Of a stretch of 64,000 nucleotides of DNA, positions 63,044-64,000 are shown piece after piece. The notes under the pieces were generated by a model, which was not told the origin of the DNA, did not search any database, and was given only the letters and a program-made list of their open reading frames with translations. Made by a program: the position numbers and the translations under genes. The stretch's first letter is position 1; the number at the start of each line of letters is the position of its first letter. Origin of the DNA: Streptomyces sp. NP160. GTDB lineage: Bacteria > Actinomycetota > Actinomycetes > Actinomycetales > Quadrisphaeraceae. Where the stretch lies: contig NZ_VDMJ01000009.1 in assembly GCF_006335115.1 (NCBI RefSeq), positions 84,832 through 148,831 of the forward strand. Direction: 5' to 3'.

Positions 63044-64000
63044 GTGGCCTGGTTCCAGCCCTACACGCCCACCACCGCCACGCGGTGGCTGCGGGCGACC
63101 CTGCTGGTCTTCGCCGCCATCCCCTTGCTGAGCGCCCCGTGGAACCATCCTTCGGCGGCGGTCCTGGCCGTCCCGGTGCTGATGAGCGTGGTGTGCGCCG
63201 CGGCAGCTGTGGCCACCTCGCGGGGATGGCGCCCAGGACGGTGGGCGTGGGCGGGATGCCTGCTGGCCAGCACCGTCCTCATCACCCTGTCCGACCTGGC
63301 GACAGAGGACGCTGCCGCGACCGGGCTGGTGGTCTTCCTGGTTCCGAGCGTCCTGGCAGCCGCACTGCTGGAACGACGTGGAGCGTGGACCACTTCCACG
63401 TGGTCAGCTGCCGGCGCCCTCATCGTCTGCGGGCGCCTGCTCCCGCCCCAGCAGGCGGTCACCACCTGGGCCACTCTCGCAGGAGTGCTGGCACTGCTCA
63501 CGGCTCTGCTGACGCGCGCAGCTCACCACAACCACCACCTCAACGCTGAGCTGCGCCGCCAGGCAGCAGTGGACTCACTGACCGGGCTGGTCACCCGGAG
63601 AGTCCTCGACGGGGCCCTGTCAGCGGCCCTGCACGGTGCAGCAGCAGCACGAGGCAACGGCCTGCTGGTCATCGACCTGGACCACTTCAAGGTCGTCAAC
63701 GACACCTACGGCCACCACGCCGGCGACGAGGCCCTCAGGCACTGCGGTGCCGTCCTCGCGGCAGCGGTCGGCCCCGCCGCCGTGGTCAGCCGCCTGGGTG
63801 GTGACGAGCTCGCAGCACTGGTGCCCGGTGCTACGTACGACCAGGTCGCCGCCCTGGCCACCGCGGTGGTGCAGAACGTGCGGGCTGCACCGCTTCGCGT
63901 GGTCGGACACGAACCGATCACGTTGACGGTCAGCGTCGGCGGTGCGCACAGCCCCACCAACGCCACCAGCAGCGAGGATCTGTACAGGGCAGCTGACCGG
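63044..64000 (+). CDS. Membrane diguanylate cyclase, truncated by window edge
   Basis: The frame runs open to the window end (319 codons, no stop). About five to six N-terminal helices (TRWLRATLLVFAAIPLLSAP, GWRPGRWAWAGCLLAS onward) lead to a GGDEF domain: DSLTGLVTRRVLDG, LLVIDLDHFKVVNDTYGHH and LGGDELAALV (residues 252-256, GGDEL variant). It makes or binds cyclic di-GMP. No RxxD site precedes GGDEL. The GTG at 63044 lies before helix 1; other GTGs upstream (62882) are possible. Confidence 0.85.
   Translation, partial: MAWFQPYTPTTATRWLRATLLVFAAIPLLSAPWNHPSAAVLAVPVLMSVVCAAAAVATSRGWRPGRWAWAGCLLASTVLITLSDLATEDAAATGLVVFLVPSVLAAALLERRGAWTTSTWSAAGALIVCGRLLPPQQAVTTWATLAGVLALLTALLTRAAHHNHHLNAELRRQAAVDSLTGLVTRRVLDGALSAALHGAAAARGNGLLVIDLDHFKVVNDTYGHHAGDEALRHCGAVLAAAVGPAAVVSRLGGDELAALVPGATYDQVAALATAVVQNVRAAPLRVVGHEPITLTVSVGGAHSPTNATSSEDLYRAADR

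Noticed and set aside
62636-63148. A 170-residue minus-strand ORF before the GGDEF gene
   Set aside because: No domain, no start signal, and it runs antisense into the GGDEF gene. Composition is that of a random GC-rich frame.

Overview
The window is a contiguous piece of a very GC-rich actinobacterial chromosome. The evidence is the GlgE alpha-glucan pathway, NucS in place of MutSL, an extended Rho, DUF2550, DUF3039, DUF4383 and DUF4349 family proteins, frequent GTG starts, and many genes that appear to be read as leaderless mRNAs. The gene content suggests a Kineosporiales/Micrococcales-type organism (inference; no 16S is present). I see no prophage, insertion sequence, CRISPR array or tRNA. 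The content is mostly core chromosome.

Layout. 0.1-2.4 kb (-): a NitT/TauT-type ABC ATPase and permease with a P-loop kinase. 2.4-13.5 kb: glycogen/alpha-glucan block, with glgP (-) divergent from the glgE-treS-mak operon (+), a DUF4383 membrane gene and glgB. 13.6-17.1 kb (-): thioredoxin-TPR protein, a lipoprotein and membrane pair, a thiamine-binding-type protein and a small Cys/His protein, then nucS (+). 17.8 kb: the first 42-bp palindrome array. 18.4-26.4 kb (-): DUF2550 and the whole ATP synthase operon (atpIBEFHAGDC order). 26.4-36.9 kb (-): wecA, sua5, prmC, prfA, rpmE, rho, thrB, thrC, hom. 37-43 kb: small membrane and regulator genes, the second 42-bp array, a helicase, an MFS transporter and DUF3039. 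42.5-48.9 kb: AlgH-VanZ-diguanylate cyclase operon, phosphoketolase, a nicotinamidase-like protein. 49-58.6 kb: two-component system, ZIP transporter, DUF4349 lipoprotein, esterase, an aminoacyl-PG-synthase-like protein and others. 58.7-62.6 kb: tmRNA (ssrA), a third repeat cluster, SPFH protein, quinone reductase, smpB. At the right edge is a truncated second diguanylate cyclase.

How the genes work together. TreS, Mak, GlgE and GlgB convert trehalose through maltose and maltose-1-phosphate into branched glucan, and GlgP degrades it. The divergent glgP and glgE starts carry the same 9-bp box in opposite orientation. hom-thrC-thrB is a complete aspartate-semialdehyde to threonine branch. prfA, prmC, rpmE, sua5, ssrA and smpB serve translation.

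Most notable: (1) two unrelated intergenic regions each hold exactly three 20-bp palindromes at a strict 42-bp period, both of the form GCACT-N10-AGTGC but with different cores; (2) ten genes have a TANNNT -10 box 6-8 nt before the start codon, and three more have CACACT at exactly 7 nt, which points to widespread leaderless transcription; (3) two 14-bp operators (GGCAAGTACTTGCC type) precede a membrane-protein/HTH pair; (4) two divergent leaderless genes share a single CATG as their start codons.
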